Both the position numbers and the translations under genes were made by a program. Source: Geosiphon pyriformis (Eukaryota > Glomeromycota > Glomeromycetes > Archaeosporales > Geosiphonaceae). From it: a stretch of 64,000 nt of DNA. Of this stretch, positions 44,401-58,198 are shown in pieces. The first letter of the stretch is position 1. The number at the start of each line of letters is the position of its first letter. The notes under the pieces were generated by a model, which was not told where the DNA came from, searched no databases, and worked only from the letters and a program-made list of their open reading frames with translations. The stretch is from contig JAAOMT010000503.1 in the NCBI GenBank assembly GCA_016748015.1, positions 489,258 through 553,257 on the forward strand, written 5' to 3'.

Positions 44401-45814
44401 CTAATTATTTTAAAATTATTAATTAATAATATAATAAAAAAATTTTAAAAAAAAGTTTGGTTTTTATTAATTATAATTTTAAACAAGATATATTTGTTTT
44501 AATAAATTATATTTAAATATTAAAATTTTAAATTATTAATTATTTTAACAAACTTTTTTAAATTTTGTTTAAATTATTTATATTTTAAAAAATTTTAGTT
44601 TAATATAATTTAATTAATATTTTTATAATTATATTTAAAACAAAAAACAATTTTTTTAATAGTTTTAATACTTAAAAAAATATTTTAAAAATAAAGAAAT
44701 TAAATACTATTTTTTCAACCTATTTTTTTTAAGTAATAAAAACATAAAACAGTTTTTAACTATTAATAAACCATTTTTTTAATCTTAAAATTTTTTTAAA
44801 ATAATTAAATAAGACCAATTTTAATATAATTATTAATACTTATTTTTAATTTTTAATTTATTTTTTTTGTAAAAATAAAGCATTAATTTCTTTTGATTTT
44901 TTTAATTTATATTTTTAACAATTCTAATTAACTTGTTTATATATTATATTAAAATAAATATCCAAAAAATTACTTAAATTAAATTAATATTAAAATTTTG
45001 AAAATATTATAAATACTTTAATTAAATACTATAACTAACAGAAATATATTAATAAAAATAAAATTTATGGTTTTTTTACTTTTTTAAAGTTGTTTCAAGT
45101 TGAATATTTTGCAATAAAACAACCAAAAAAAATTGTACAAACTTAAATTCAAACATTTTTTAAAACTTGTACTATATTTTATATTATTTTTATTGAAATT
45201 TTTTTTTAAAACCACAAATAAACCAAAATTAATAGTTTTGGTTATTAATAAATTAATGTTAAAAGTTTAATTTAATCTTATAATAAAAGAAGTATCTGTA
45301 TATAAATTCAAAATTATAATCAAAAGGTTGTTTTTGAAAAATAATTTAATTAATATAAGTTTATTTAAAATTTTTAAAATATGTTTAACTAACTTGTTAT
45401 CAATTATATAAACAATATTAAAACCCAAAAAATCTGAATTTAAACTTTATATAAATACATAAATATTATTAAATTTGTTTACAATTTATAGTTTTATACT
45501 TATATAAAACTTAATTTTTGTAATAATTAAATATTATTATTTATATCTTTATATTATTTAATAATATTATCTTGCTTTGTAAAAATATTATAATTTTAAT
45601 ATTGTATATTACAATTTTTCAAATTAAATAATTTATTAAATAAAAAAACATAAAACTAAAACCAAAAAAAAGAAATTTTGATTTTGTTAAAACTAAATTA
45701 ATAAAATTTTTTAATATTAATATATTAGTTTTTAAGTTACCAATTTTGTTGTAAAAATTTTTAAATTATTAATACTTAAAAACAAAAAATTAGTTATATA
45801 TATATTTTATTATG
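41401..45814. other. Extremely A+T-rich decayed repeat block
   Basis: By eye almost all bases are A or T, and no open frame of 60 codons or more exists on either strand between 41,011 and 48,500. The base make-up equals that of the recognisably decayed LINE-B next to it, so I read it as older repeats eroded in the same way. I could not assign individual elements. Confidence 0.5.
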
Positions 45815-48800
45815 TTTAATAAGTAAGATTTAAATATTGTTTAATATAATATATTAAATTAAGTAATCTAAACTAGATATAAATCATGTGTTTTATTATA
45901 TATAATTAGCCATTTAAATTAATTAGAATAACACTATGTATTTATACATACAAAAACCAAATTTTTAATATTTAAAAAAAATAACCATGATTTATATATG
46001 CCAAAATTTACTCTAAAAGTCTTAGTAATTTTAAGCAGTTTAATCATATTATTAAACAATATAAATAACAAATTGACAACAATTATTAGTAAAATTTTAT
46101 TATATAAAATTAGATTATTTTTTTCTATAAAAGTTCAGTACTTGAAATAAATAAGTCAGATATTATTATTATGAACTAATTTAAAACTATACACAAAGTT
46201 TATAACTTTATAATTAACAATTTTAGTATTTTTAAAAATTAAGAAAACTTCTTAAAACCAGTTCTTAAAAACAAACTTTTTACACAAAACTATATATATA
46301 ACAACTATAAAAAAACACAAGAAAAACAATTAAAAAACACACAAAAATAATCTAAACAATTAAAAATATTTTCCAAATAATTATATAGGCATTCAACTAG
46401 TTTTTGTGAGCTTTATCATCTATTTTGCAAGAAAAAATGTGATTTAAAAACTTGATATTTCCACAAAACAAATACAAAACACTATAAAATATTTATTATA
46501 CAGATATTTATAAATAATTACTGGTAATCTGTAATATAAAACTTTTATAAAATAAGAATATACTTTAATTATAGTCTTGCTCATAAATCCAAATATCATA
46601 TAAAAATTAGAATATTATATTAACAATAATTTAACACAATTTATATTTCCAAATAAGCTAATCTCCAGATTTTAGATTCAAATTTGACCTTTTAATAAAC
46701 ACAATAGATTATTTAAAAAACCCATAAACAAAACACTTTGTATTTTCTAAAACCACTTTACTATTAGCATTAATAAAATGCTTTTATATACAAATTAGAA
46801 GCACCACATTTAAAAATAAAACAGTATTAGCCAATATATTAGCCTTTTATTATTCAAAATATTTAAGTGATTTTTAATTTTATGCCAATTAATACTTAAA
46901 TTTTTTTTTCTAATAATGTTTACAATGTATTGATGCTGTTACAGATAATTATTTGAGATGTTAATACCAATAACAAATCCATAACTTGGTGGTTAATAGC
47001 TTGAATTGTATTGGTAATATCTAAAATTTTTAATTGAGTCTTTTGTATAATGGACAAAAATTCAATGATGATATCCTTTGATAATTTTTCAAGTTTTTTT
47101 TCTCAACTTTCAAATTAGTAGATTTTAGTATTCATTGCTTCTTAGAATATCTTTATTTTGTTAATTTTTTTTTCAGTTTAATGGCCAGTATCTCTTAATA
47201 AGCTATTCTCAATTCCAAGTATCTATCCTTATTTCTGGATTTTTTACCAATGTTATTTTTTAATATTAATATCTCACATGTTAATTAGTTAGTAAATCAA
47301 CAAACAACAAAAAAAATAAATAAAAATAAAAAAATAAATAAAAATAAATAAAAAAAAATTAGTATCTTATTAATAACTATAATCAAGAAATATTGTTCCA
47401 GTATAATTATGTATTGAATTCTATTAACATAGAATGTTGATAGAGTAAAGATACTTAATATTCTTTAATTAAGCAATGATAACATAAATTTAAGTAGTAA
47501 TTGATAATTTATTGATATATAATATAGATCTTAAACTGTTTTTAATTGTTTTTATAACTAAATATTCTAATAGTATTCTTACTGTGAATTCTGTTTTTTC
47601 TGTCTCTAATACTCTTACTATATATACATAATTAATGTTCTATAAAATTTCATATATTTGTAAGCAATATGCTATAATTTCTCGAGCAATGCTTATATTG
47701 TTAAGTGATGTGTCCTAATCTTTTAACATAGCTTATATTGCTGAACAATATGTTCTAATCTACTGATATTGCTTATATTATTAAGCAATGTATCCTAATT
47801 TACTAGCAATGTATTCATATGCTTAATACTATTTTCTTATTGGTCTATTTTTTTTATCAGTTTTTTCTACTATTTCTCTTGTATTTTTTTCTATAAATAA
47901 CAATACTTAATTCAATAATAGTTACAAAAGTTTAGTAAAACCAAAGCCAATTTTAATGACAAGTATTCAAAGCTACTTGGCTGTTAAAAAATAACTTAAT
48001 TATACAGGAAAAAAAAACACACTGCAAAGCAAATACAATAATTTACAACTTAATTATAATAAAAAAATCAATTTAAATACTCTAATACTTAAACCCAAAT
48101 TCATATTTTCAAAAAAAGCTATAACATTAGGCTTTATATTGATAGTATTTAGATTCCTTAAAAAGTTATTAATATAAATAGAGAAATAGATTATATTAGT
48201 ACTAAGCAGTTAGTTATAAATCAGATTAAACTTACAAAAACCAAAAATATTCAAAAACTAAAAACCAACAACCAAAAGCAAACCAGCAGAATAAAAATTT
48301 AATTTGATAACAAAATCAAACCAACCAGAGACAAAGCCACAAAAGTCCAATTTTTTTCAATACTTAAAGATTTTTTAATTAAAAAATTACTTTTTTTATC
48401 ATATAACTATTTAATAAAAATAATGCCAAATTATTTAACTAAATAAAACACCTTAAAAAAGATTGATCTATCTAAAACTATTAATATTAAAATTTTATTT
48501 TAAAAACAAAATGCCAAATATAAAAAGTTAATTAAAAACAAATTATATTTACAAAAAACACAAACCATTTTAGTCAAAAAATTGCTTATAAAACTAACTT
48601 TAAAATAGACTAAAAAGCTTAAAAAATAATAAAAAAACCAGCTTAAAATCTGTAAATTAAGATATTTATTATTAAACAAATAATTCAAAATACTACTTAT
48701 ATTAAAAAAACTTAGTATAAAAGCCAATTTGTTTTTAGTCTGCATTTGTTTAAAAGTTTTTAGACTATACAAAGAAAAATAATAGATTATATTACTTAAA

Positions 48801-49404
48801 AAGTCCAAAAATAAACAAATTTTTGATTTTAAGTTTTTATAAATTATAATGTATTATTTGTTATATATATTATTAAAAACAAAGTTATATTGAATTTTAT
48901 AACTAATAATAGAATAAAGCATTATTAAAACCAAATACAAAAATTGTTTATTAAAATAGCTTTTTTCAATATTTTGCTATTAAAAAATTTAATATTTGAA
49001 TAAGTTTTTATTAAACTAAGCTTTAATAAACTTTTTATTGAGAAAAAAATGCTTAAATATCTGTAAATTTTTTTTTTTACAATAAAAATTGGCAGACTAC
49101 TGATTAACAAAAAAAGACTTATAACTTTGTGGTTAATTAAAATAACTATTGTTTTGTTATTATTAAATAAAATATTATAAATTCAAAAAAAATTATTTGT
49201 AATATTTAAAATATGTTGAATTGCCACTTAGTTATATTTTACCCAAATTATATTATCAACAAAACATTAGAAATAAGAAATAATATTATTTTAATTTGAG
49301 TTTTAATTTGGCCAGTTTTAGCAATTAATTTTGAATTAATCTTATAACTATATATATTTTTTTGTTTTTTAATTTTATACAAAAGAAGATCATAAAAAAT
49401 ATAC
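45815..49404 (-). mobile_element. LINE-B: C-to-T/G-to-A decayed LINE, 3' half
   Basis: It aligns along its length with LINE-A. The 3' end at about 45,815-45,960 matches 49,968-50,110 (shared AATCTAAACTAGAT, then AACACTATG). The frame at 48,500-48,808 (LYSLKTFKQMQTKNK, then NLQILSW) matches LINE-A LYGLRSFKQLQTECK and LDLQVLGW at about 53,260-53,400. The copy can be followed to about 49,404 (CAAAAGAAGATCATAAAA against CAAAAGGGGGTCATAAAA), where a decayed LTR begins. Substitutions such as Ser to Phe, Gly to Ser, Asp to Asn and Arg to Lys fit C-to-T on either strand. It is interrupted by a solo LTR. Confidence 0.75.
46937..47926 (-). mobile_element. Solo LTR of Gypsy-A2 type inside LINE-B (990 bp)
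   Basis: TGTTACAGATAATTATTTGAG at the left matches the reversed Gypsy-A LTR end, and the right end is AATAGTTACA. Inside are the shared R/U5, the (A)nT tract at 47,305-47,350 and degraded U3 palindromes at 47,660-47,800. LINE-B similarity resumes on both sides. No clear target duplication. Confidence 0.75.
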
Positions 49405-49960
49405 TGTTATTTAAGTAAAAGTAATTAAAAACTTATTAGAAAAGACATAAAAACTATGTAATAATATGAAAAAAACATAATAATACAAAATAACATAAAA
49501 TAATACAAAATAATATAAAATAACTCAAAATAATACAAGATAATACATAATAACTACTGATAATATAAAATAACTGGTTATAGTGTAAAAAAACAAAACA
49601 ATAACAAAAATAATAAATAATAGCTAATAATAATAAATAATTAAAAACAATTATGTAAAACTATATAAAAACAAATAATTTTAGCAGATAAAAAAAAACA
49701 AACAGAAGACAAAAACCTATTTTCTTAAAACATATCTTAACTTTAAAACTTAATAAAACTTTTTTATTTTATTTTTTTTATATTTTTCTATTTATTATTA
49801 AATAAAAATATTATTTAATTTATTTATATATAATTACAAATTTTGTGTTGTTAAAATTGAATTAATTGTTTTTTTTATTTTTGTTTCAAACCAAATGTTA
49901 TTAGCATAAACAATTTCAAAACTCTAATGATTTAAAACTATTATTATTATTTTTTTTTAT
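49405..49960 (+). repeat. Decayed LTR (family X), left part of copy 1
   Basis: It starts TGTTATTTAAGTAAAAG. It is repeated at 59,355-59,935. It includes a 10-bp minisatellite and a tail resembling the middle of Gypsy-A LTRs (AACAATAGCTCTTGATC-like). It is cut by LINE-A at about 49,960 and resumes at about 58,199. Confidence 0.6.
49465..49580 (+). repeat. 10-bp minisatellite AATAATACAA in LTR-X copy 1
   Basis: Tandem variants of AATAATACAA, AATAACATAA, AATAATATAA and AATAACTCAA. The same array is at about 59,420-59,525. Confidence 0.7.
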
Positions 49961-50083
49961 TAACGTTTAACGAGTGAAGCCCAAAAGCCACCTAGTGCAA
50001 TACATCAAACTAAGCAATCTAAACTAGATGCTAATTATGCACTTTCTATACGTAACCAGCCACTCGAACCAATCAGAGCAACA

Positions 50084-53000
50084 CTATGAATCTATCAGAA
50101 CAGAAACCACACCATTTATACCAGAAAAAAAACAGCTATGTTCACGAAAACCAAAACAAATACCAACTGCCTTGGAAATCTCAAGCAATCTAATCACCTC
50201 AGCAGAAAACATGCATGACAAACCATGAGTCACAGAATACACAGAACCATCAAGTGGAATTAAACCACCTTTTTCCATCAAAGCCCTATATTTAGCTTTA
50301 ACTACTCAAATATCCAAGTGGTAAGCAGCACCCAATTTTTGAACAAAATTAACAATAAACCTTTCCACAACCTTGATATCATTTAGAATAGACAAAGCTT
50401 CCTGAATCCAATCCCTGAACACAAAACCTTTGCCCATGGTAGTATACAACACATTATTAGATATGCACAGAGAGAGCACCTGTGAGACATGAGACGAATG
50501 CAAGCCCAATTCAGAAACACTTTGCTACTTGGCCAGATGAGACTTGAGAATGCTCTTATAAGCATCAGAATCAAACATGCAAACAAAGAAATGGTTGGAA
50601 CTTTCCACCTCACCACAATGCAAACATGAGACACTCAGAGATCTTACTATACAGACGTTTTCACACAGCAACTAGGAGACAGTGGTGAAAAGCTTTTAAA
50701 AAATAAGAGTGCAAACCAGCTGTAGATTTACTGGTAAAGCCAGCTGCCATATGGAAGTCAGAATGCCACACTGAAGCAGTGTGAAACCAGTCCACATCAC
50801 CAAGCAAACTGTTATCAACAATATTGAAACCAAGACCAATCTCCCAGCAAGCCTGATTAATAAACCTGAAAATCTCACAAGCAAAATAACGAACATTTTC
50901 AGACACTACCTCCCTGGTAGCCATGATAAATTTCTTTCTAACCAAAACAGAAAGCGCCAAAGAAGAGCTCGCAGCTAGACCAGCCAACTTATCAGCATGC
51001 TCATTATCCACAACACCTGAATGTCCTTTTACTTTATGCCAAAAAACAATAAGCCACTTATTCCTAATTAAATTGACAATGCCACGCCACTCCATCCAAC
51101 AGCGATTGTGGAAATCTGGAAACACCAGAGCAGATTCAGCCATACACGCATCCAATGCAGCCTAACTGTCTGAATAAACCACCACAGAACTGTCAAGAGT
51201 GTTACCAGAAGATTTTCACACTTTTCAATACAAAAATTACAACACATACAATGGAAATTAACATCAAAATCATGCAAAAAAGGTCTACATTATTGCATTT
51301 AATCAACAAAATCAGCTGGCAATCTGGAAATAAATGATCAGCAATCAATCCAATTACAATAAAGAAATATGACACAATCCAACAGTTTAACTAAGTTGGA
51401 TATAAAGAAATCTTGGCAAACTAAAAAACACCAATGGAAATGAATGATTGATGCATGTAATCAGATAACAACAGGTTTTGTTATGCTTCAAAATTCTCAT
51501 ACGCCCTTATTGAAACAATCTAACATTTCAGATCTGCAATCAATGATTAAAAGTAGTTATTAAGAAATGTAATCAATTGATCTACTTCTGATTATGTTGA
51601 TCATAATCACAATTGGTATTATTAATTTATAATCAATGTTTTAGATCCAGCCATCTAAAATCTGATCATCTAAATTACTAGCTCTTGGATAAATAACAGG
51701 CCAAGTAAGCTCATCATGAATTAATTAATTAAATGTATATAAATAATTGATGTATTTTAAATAGTTATAATATAGTATATAGATCTGATGTAATTTAGCT
51801 ATATATACAGCCCCTTTGTTAGCTCAGGAAAGTATTAGTTTAATACTAAGCCAACTCTTTGCTATAGTTTTATAGTGAGCAGTTAGTCTTTTCCTCTACT
51901 TTTTACATTCTCTCTCCCCTTTCTATGTTTTAAATACTTGTCATTACAATCTCAAGTATTGTCTTCCCATATTCCTTATTACCATTTGAAATTACATTGT
52001 TTATAATCTTTTACTTACTTGTTATCACCATTTTAAGTTGTTCTATTACTTCCGATCTTTCAAATCATGTGTTATCACCATTTCACATTAAGTCTTGTTT
52101 CACTAAACAAGTTGTTAAATATAAAAATAAGTAATAAAGTATCACATTGTTAAAGAGTAGTTTCAACAATAAAAAGTTTAAGCAAAATCTATTTCAGTTA
52201 TGTTTGACTTTTATAATTCTTTTTATAATTCTTATAACTTCATTTTCAAAGTGGGTATTTGAACACCACACCCTTTTGACAACTAATTGAAAGAATTCTG
52301 GTTACATGTTTCTTTGAGTAATTGGTTTTACTCCTTGTTGCTGGTTGTGCTTCTAATACATATAAAAAGATGTGACTTCTCTTTTCCTTTTTTTAAATAA
52401 CTAAGACTGGTTCTTGCCCAAAAACAAATAATAATAATAATACTTTTTTTTACTTTAATGACATTATCACATACCTCTTTTGCTCTCCCACCTACTGAAA
52501 TAGTCCATACACCCATGATATGCTATAGTCAGTAGCATAATTATGGTAATGTGTATTCTAGGTAAAAGTTATTGTCATTGCTAAGAAGTTACAAATTCCA
52601 TAGCTTTCACCCAGTAACAGGGGGAACACACTCTAATACTAAAGCAATCACCTGCAGTTCCGCCATAGTTAAAGACACCAATTCACCAATCTTAGCACCA
52701 ATACTCATGTTTAGATCTAAGAAATAAGCAGCAGCACCACATTTTATTTCATGTAAACCCAAATTTCTCAATGATCTATCAGTGTAGACATTGACTACCT
52801 TCATATTCGCTGAAGAGAGACAATGGCTCAATCCAGAAACTGCACCTGAACTGCAAACATTTATATCTCATGAATCTTCAATGTGCAAATCATTAGAAAT
52901 AGAAGATCGATCCAAAAAGTCACAAATCAAAATAAACCAATGAGAGATAGGGCCCCTTGGATCAAGTCTCTTCCAATGACAAAAGCTTTTCCAATCAAAA

Positions 53001-56000
53001 ATTAAACCTTTTTTGGTATGTAACTGCTTGGCAAAAGCAACCCCAAACTTTCTGAGAGACAAAGAGACATCATAAAACAAAGAAACATCTAGGACTGCAG
53101 ATATTGGTGTCCCACCAGAAAATCAGAATGCAGAAACAGAGAGATTGCTGAGAGACATGCCACAATCCAAAAAATTCTAATGACTTCTGCCAAAAAATTA
53201 TTGACCAGATTGACATGCAACTTAATCAGACAACATAAAGGGTGAATAGGTGACCAACCCAAGACTTGAAGATCCAGAGATTTATAATTAAACAAACAAC
53301 CAAGAATACTATCAGCATTTGAGAAACACAACACAGAAGCCACCTTGCATTCAGTTTGCAACTGCTTAAAAGATCTTAAACCATACAAAGAAGAATAATA
53401 AAGGGCCTCATTGGGAAAGTCTTTTGAAAGACCAGCTTTAAGTCTCAATCCTCTCTTGATCAATGTATCCCACTTTATGTACACATTTCTGGAGACAAAG
53501 CTGAACTGAGTTCTGTAATTGATAATTGGTTGCAACATAGCTGATACTAGATAAAGAAACTGCTTGTTCAAAATAGCTTTTTTGAGAACCAAATTGACAA
53601 AAAACTTGACATCCATGTGCACTTTAGCCAAGCTCGGTTTAGATAACCCCTCAGATGACAAATAAATGCTAAGGTATTGATGAGACTCTTTTCTGCAAGC
53701 AATTAAAATTGGCAGACCACTAATTGACAATGAAGTATTACTAACCCTCTGATTGATAGGAATGGCTACAGTTTTTTTATTATTGATAGAAATATCATTT
53801 ATCCTAAAAAATTCACTTGCTGTGTTCAGAATATACTGAATGACAGCCTGATTGCTTTCCACCCAGATAGTATCATCCACAAACACACCAGCAGCCAGAA
53901 AAAAAGTCAAACTGCCTTGGTTTTCTATTCTGCCAGTCTTAGCTACAAATTTAGTATCAATTCGGTAACCACACAAACTTTCCTGTCTCTTAACCTCACA
54001 CAAAAGGGGGTCATAAAAGATCTTCTACAGCAAAGGAAAGAAAACCTCACCCTGATCAAAACCATCATGCACTCAGTAACTATCTGTTAGACCAAAATCA
54101 GTCATAACCCGGTTAACGCAGTCATTGTGAATTGAACCAAAAAATTTAATAAAACGCCTGCATATTTTGATCCGAACCAAACTATTATGCAAGTAATGCC
54201 AACCTACAGAGTCATAGGCTTTATGCATATCTTGTAGCACAAGCCAAAGCTCACGATTTTTCTTCAAAGCATCTTCAACAACCAAACCAATGGCAAAAAT
54301 AAGAGACTGAGTGGTCATTCCTTTAAGCACTAAAAAATTGTCCTCACAAAATATGTTAAATAGACTGCATGCTGAAGAAATTCTGTCAGACAACAACTTA
54401 GAAAAAATCTTACAGGCAGTCTCAATTAAAGCAATTGGTCTAGTATTTATTAAGACACCTCCCCACTCATTAGGCTTGGGAATCATTGACACCCAAGCTT
54501 CCTTCTAACAATGGAGAATTGACTCACATGCCAAACAAATGTTTAGAAGGTCCAGAAGCAAGTCTAACACAGAACCATCACAATGTTTCCAAAGTTTATT
54601 TGAAATGCCAGACAAGCCAGCAGCTTTACCATCCGGCAAATCCTTAATCACACATGTCAAGTCATCCAAACTGATAGCATTCATCACACCCGAAAAAGCA
54701 TTATCATCAACATAATCCAATGACAGGTATTAATGCTGCCACAAATTAGGAACACTTCTCAACATGGCCCTCTTCCTTGTCCAGTCCTCCATTATACTAT
54801 CAACCTTATTTTTAACCTCTACCAGATCCAAAATCAAGCCACCATCAGAGACCAAATGATCTAACACCACTTTGTGGAATGGGCATTCCAAAACACTATG
54901 GATTATATGGTCTTTGTTGACCACAAAACTCTCCATCCTTCTCTCAATAGCTGATTTAATGTCCAACTTCTCGGCTCACAAAGACTCGGCAAGCTTAGAG
55001 GCATGATAATACCTCCTCACACCACAAAGAGCAGAATAGACATGATCAAAACTTGCACCAGAACTCACAAGATCACAAACAATAGAAGCTTTGTCACTAT
55101 CCATAGAAACCCAGTATCTTAATAGAGACTCAAACCTGCTGAAGTCTGTTTTGTGAGAAGCCTTGACAATTTTTAACACCAAAACCTCCAAGTTATGCAA
55201 CTTGGAAGACTCTTTGGTAAACATCCCATTATAACTCTTAAACCATTTTTTCTTGAAAGTATTATTAGCTGAAAAAACCATCACTTTATGAACAGTATCC
55301 CACATAGCATCCAAATCAGAAAACTTCTTGGCAGCCTCAAATTTGTCCAAAAACATGGTAGCATTGGCCGCAGTAGCATCTTTAAACTCACCCCATTTTG
55401 CTACATCTACACTTTTGACATCAAACTTCCAATGATCCTTATTTGCCTGCTTGTGTATTAAACTTAAATGGACATTGAGCAAACCACCCAAACCCATGGA
55501 AGCAGATACAGCTTTGTGGTCAGTATCAAAATATTCTTTGACATTGGCCACACTACCATCTGTCACAGCATTGACCAAACTCAAAGAAATGAAAACGTAG
55601 TTGAAAGCTTTAGTGACACCATGGGAATTGGTTTACATAGGCATCTTAACAAATAAACTTCCCTCCAGAGAATTAGCTAAACCCAAATCAAAGCATTTCT
55701 TGAAGCTAACATACTTTCGGGACCCATCTTCATTAAAGTCACCACCCAAAATAACGGAGGAGGACTTGTTTACTGCCTTTGCAATGAGAGAGTTGATTTC
55801 ACCAGCCTGAGAAAACCAAACCACTAATGATGTACCAGCATAGAGTCTCAAAATTGACACAGAAAGATTATTCTTGAAGAGTAATTTAAGAGAAAGAAGA
55901 CGACCAGGAACTTCAGAAATCTTACATATATGTCTCACCAAAGAAATGTCCATGATAATCATCACACCAGAACCCAAATGACCAGAGTCCAAACCAGAGG

Positions 56001-56187
56001 TGAAAACCCAAACACCATCAAATTTATTCATGATTCATGGGCAGATCTTGCCCTTCAACTTAGTCTCAGTAACAACAGAAATCAAATTGTTTATCTCTTT
56101 ATGCCAATATATTACATTATCCTGTTTTGTAAGATTATTCATACCCTTAACATTGCACATAGCAATCTTCTAAACTAGACTGGTCAT
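50084..56187 (-). pseudogene. LINE-A ORF2 (endonuclease, RT, RNase H), broken
   Basis: Endonuclease motifs are TETKL near 56,065, GGDFNEDGS near 55,745 and FDTDHKAVS near 55,515. RT motifs are NTRPIALIETACKIFSKLLS near 54,440, LQDMHKAYDSVGW near 54,220 and FVDDTIW near 53,880 (the YADD-type box, both Asp kept). RNase H begins VYTDRSLRN (52,770; TDGS has become TDRS) and MAELQV, then is split by the solo LTR at 51,200-52,619 and resumes SDS, KGHSGVVDNEHAD near 51,010. A C-terminal zinc motif CLHCGEVESSNHFFVC (C-x2-C-x7-H-x3-C) lies at about 50,580-50,640. In-frame stops include codon 6 and sites at about 56,035, 54,970 and 54,045. ORF2 would nick the target and prime reverse transcription there. 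Confidence 0.85.
51200..52619. mobile_element. Solo LTR-like insertion inside LINE-A RNase H (1,420 bp)
   Basis: Ends TGTTACCAGAAG and CAGTAACA (inverted, TG...CA, like the Gypsy-B LTR ends). Removing it with one 4-bp duplication (AGAG at 51,196 against GGGG at 52,620, two transitions apart) restores the same ORF2 spacing as in LINE-C. A TATATATACAGCCC box lies near 51,800. No coding frame. Confidence 0.55.
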
Positions 56188-58090
56188 TGAGAAAGAGATT
56201 TGGGAGATGCACCACCAGCCAAAATCGAACCATCAAATCTCACTGTAAGACTTAGAACCGAGGCAGAAAGTTCTTCTAACATGTTTTCCAATCTTTTTAC
56301 TTCAGTAGAAGCAAAAAAGTTCAAAGTTGTAACAGTCTTACCACTAGTGGTCTCACCCTAACCCTCTCCCATCACTATATTACCCACCTGATCCTGTGAT
56401 GGGAGGTTACTGGCAGCTGACATCCAGGACTAAACTGGAAAACTGCCAGCATAAATGAGTCCAACCTCTTAGCCAACTCATTAATTTGTCCTGCGAGACT
56501 GGTAAGACTGCTTTTCAAAACAGCAAACTTTTTCTCAACATTACTTGTATCATGGATGATAGGCTTCATCTCTGAAGAAAAGCCAGAATTGAACAATACT
56601 TTTTGCACAGAGAGAGGAGGAAAAACATTTCCGCCAGCAATTTTCATCCAAGAAACCCCACCAAAAGTGACAGGACAAGCAATTGGAGCTGAATGCTTGA
56701 CATAAATGGTTGCCAGTCTGCTTTTATACAAGTCTGAAAAGGATCTGCAAGGATGCTTCCCAGAGGAGATATTTCTACCTACAGCATAGCCCAAAGATAT
56801 ATGACCCAATTTCCCACACTTAGCACATTTAAAAAAATCCAAAAGAGACCAATACATATTCACACCCCTTAAAACTAGAGTAGTTCCCATGACAGCATCT
56901 AAGGAATCGGCTGAATCAAAACAAACAACAGCACATCTGGCCCAAGCATACATAACAGAATAACAATCTATTGCACATGTTTTCTCATCCACAGAGCCAA
57001 TATAATCCCAGATGTTATGTGCAGTCATTCCTATTAGCAGAGTATAGAGCAAAGCCCTATGTTGATCTCTCGAGTCCCATGATTCCTTGTTTTGATCAAC
57101 CCTGGCTACATGCACAGCATTCTTTCCAATCAGAATAGACTAGCAGACTGCAACTAAATCAGCCTGTTCACTTTCACTAAATTCAATAACAGCTTTCTGC
57201 CACAAACCCACTAACTGCATTTTGATCAACACTATCACACCAAAACTAGATAGCGCAGCACACACAGCCTCAGTTGAGGTTTCAACAGGAATTTTCTTTA
57301 ATACTACAGCCTGATCTGAATGCCCAGATGATTTTTTGAGATTAGTGTTCACCAGAATTTTTGTATCAATGGCCAATTTGGTAGCTTTCATTAAACTCAA
57401 TTCAGAAGTAAATGTCACTTGACAATCTCAGCAAATTTTGAGAAGGTAGAAGCCTCCCCCAAAACCATTGATCTTTGAAAACAAATTTCTGACCACCAGA
57501 AGCTTTTCATGAGAAGATTTCCCAACCACCATGTCCAACCCAATATCTAATGCAAAAGATTTTCAAACAGAAACATTGACCAGATTCTTTGCAGGTGGTG
57601 GAAGCACTAGAGAGACATCCAAAAGAACATCATCATTATCACTGCTTGGTGAGAAGTCAATATTTCCCAATGGTTTACCCAATGCCTTCTTGGTTTTGAC
57701 TTTTGAGCCCATAGGTGTTTGATTATGATCTCCCCCAGCAAGAGCACTACCTTTACCATAATCGAAACTGGTTTTCTCAACCAGACACTCCTTTTCCATA
57801 TTAATACTCTTAGACTCAGTGGTGTCACCAGTCTCTGAACTCCATGAGCGATTATCTTAGACACTAAAACCAATATTTTCATTACCAGAACCATTTTCTA
57901 AAATGCTGTCTCTCCTTTTTTTCTTAGGAAAACAGGTCTAAAACCATCACTAGAACCAGAAACTTTGGCAGCCTTCTTCATAACAGCAATACTACAGTCA
58001 ACAGTAGTCTCATAGTTGAGAATAAAGGGTTTAGATTTATCATACTCAATTGTAAAAAACTTCTTTCAAAAAACTTTTGACTCTTTTTTA
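56184..58090 (-). pseudogene. LINE-A ORF1 (RRM-like and zinc-knuckle nucleic-acid-binding protein), broken
   Basis: From the 5' side: a charged Ser/Asp-rich region (57,563-57,900); an RRM-like fold at 57,140-57,420 (AVVLKKIPVETSTEAVCAAL for the first strand and helix, KAVIEFSESEQAD for the RNP1-like strand); a zinc knuckle CAKCGKLGHISLGY near 56,800, whose last Cys is Tyr; a conserved VKHSAPIACPVTFGGVSW segment; and a C-terminal coiled-coil-like stretch (EVKRLENMLEELSASVLSL) near 56,270. The stop at 56,184 overlaps the ORF2 start as ATGA. Frames are broken at about 57,120, 57,860 and 56,360. ORF1 proteins bind element RNA as chaperones. Confidence 0.75.
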
Positions 58091-58198
58091 GGAATTTGGG
58101 ATAAAGGAGAGAAAGAAGTTTTTATTAATTTTATTATTTTTAATTATAACAATTGATAATATTAATTTTTCTTTTTTTTTCTTATTTTTAATTTTTTG

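Larger units (their letters stand above)
49961..58198 (-). mobile_element. LINE-A: full-length non-LTR retrotransposon (ORF1 and ORF2), inactivated
   Basis: In minus orientation it runs from a 5' end near 58,198 to a 3' end at about 49,961 (GCTTCACTCGTTAAACGTTA followed by A-rich tail). ORF1 has RRM-like and CCHC parts. ORF2 has an APE-type endonuclease, RT, RNase H and a C-terminal zinc motif. The set fits the I/Tad-like LINE group with RNase H. It lies between the two halves of a decayed LTR, so its target site can be inferred. A 1.42-kb solo LTR interrupts its RNase H. Confidence 0.85.
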
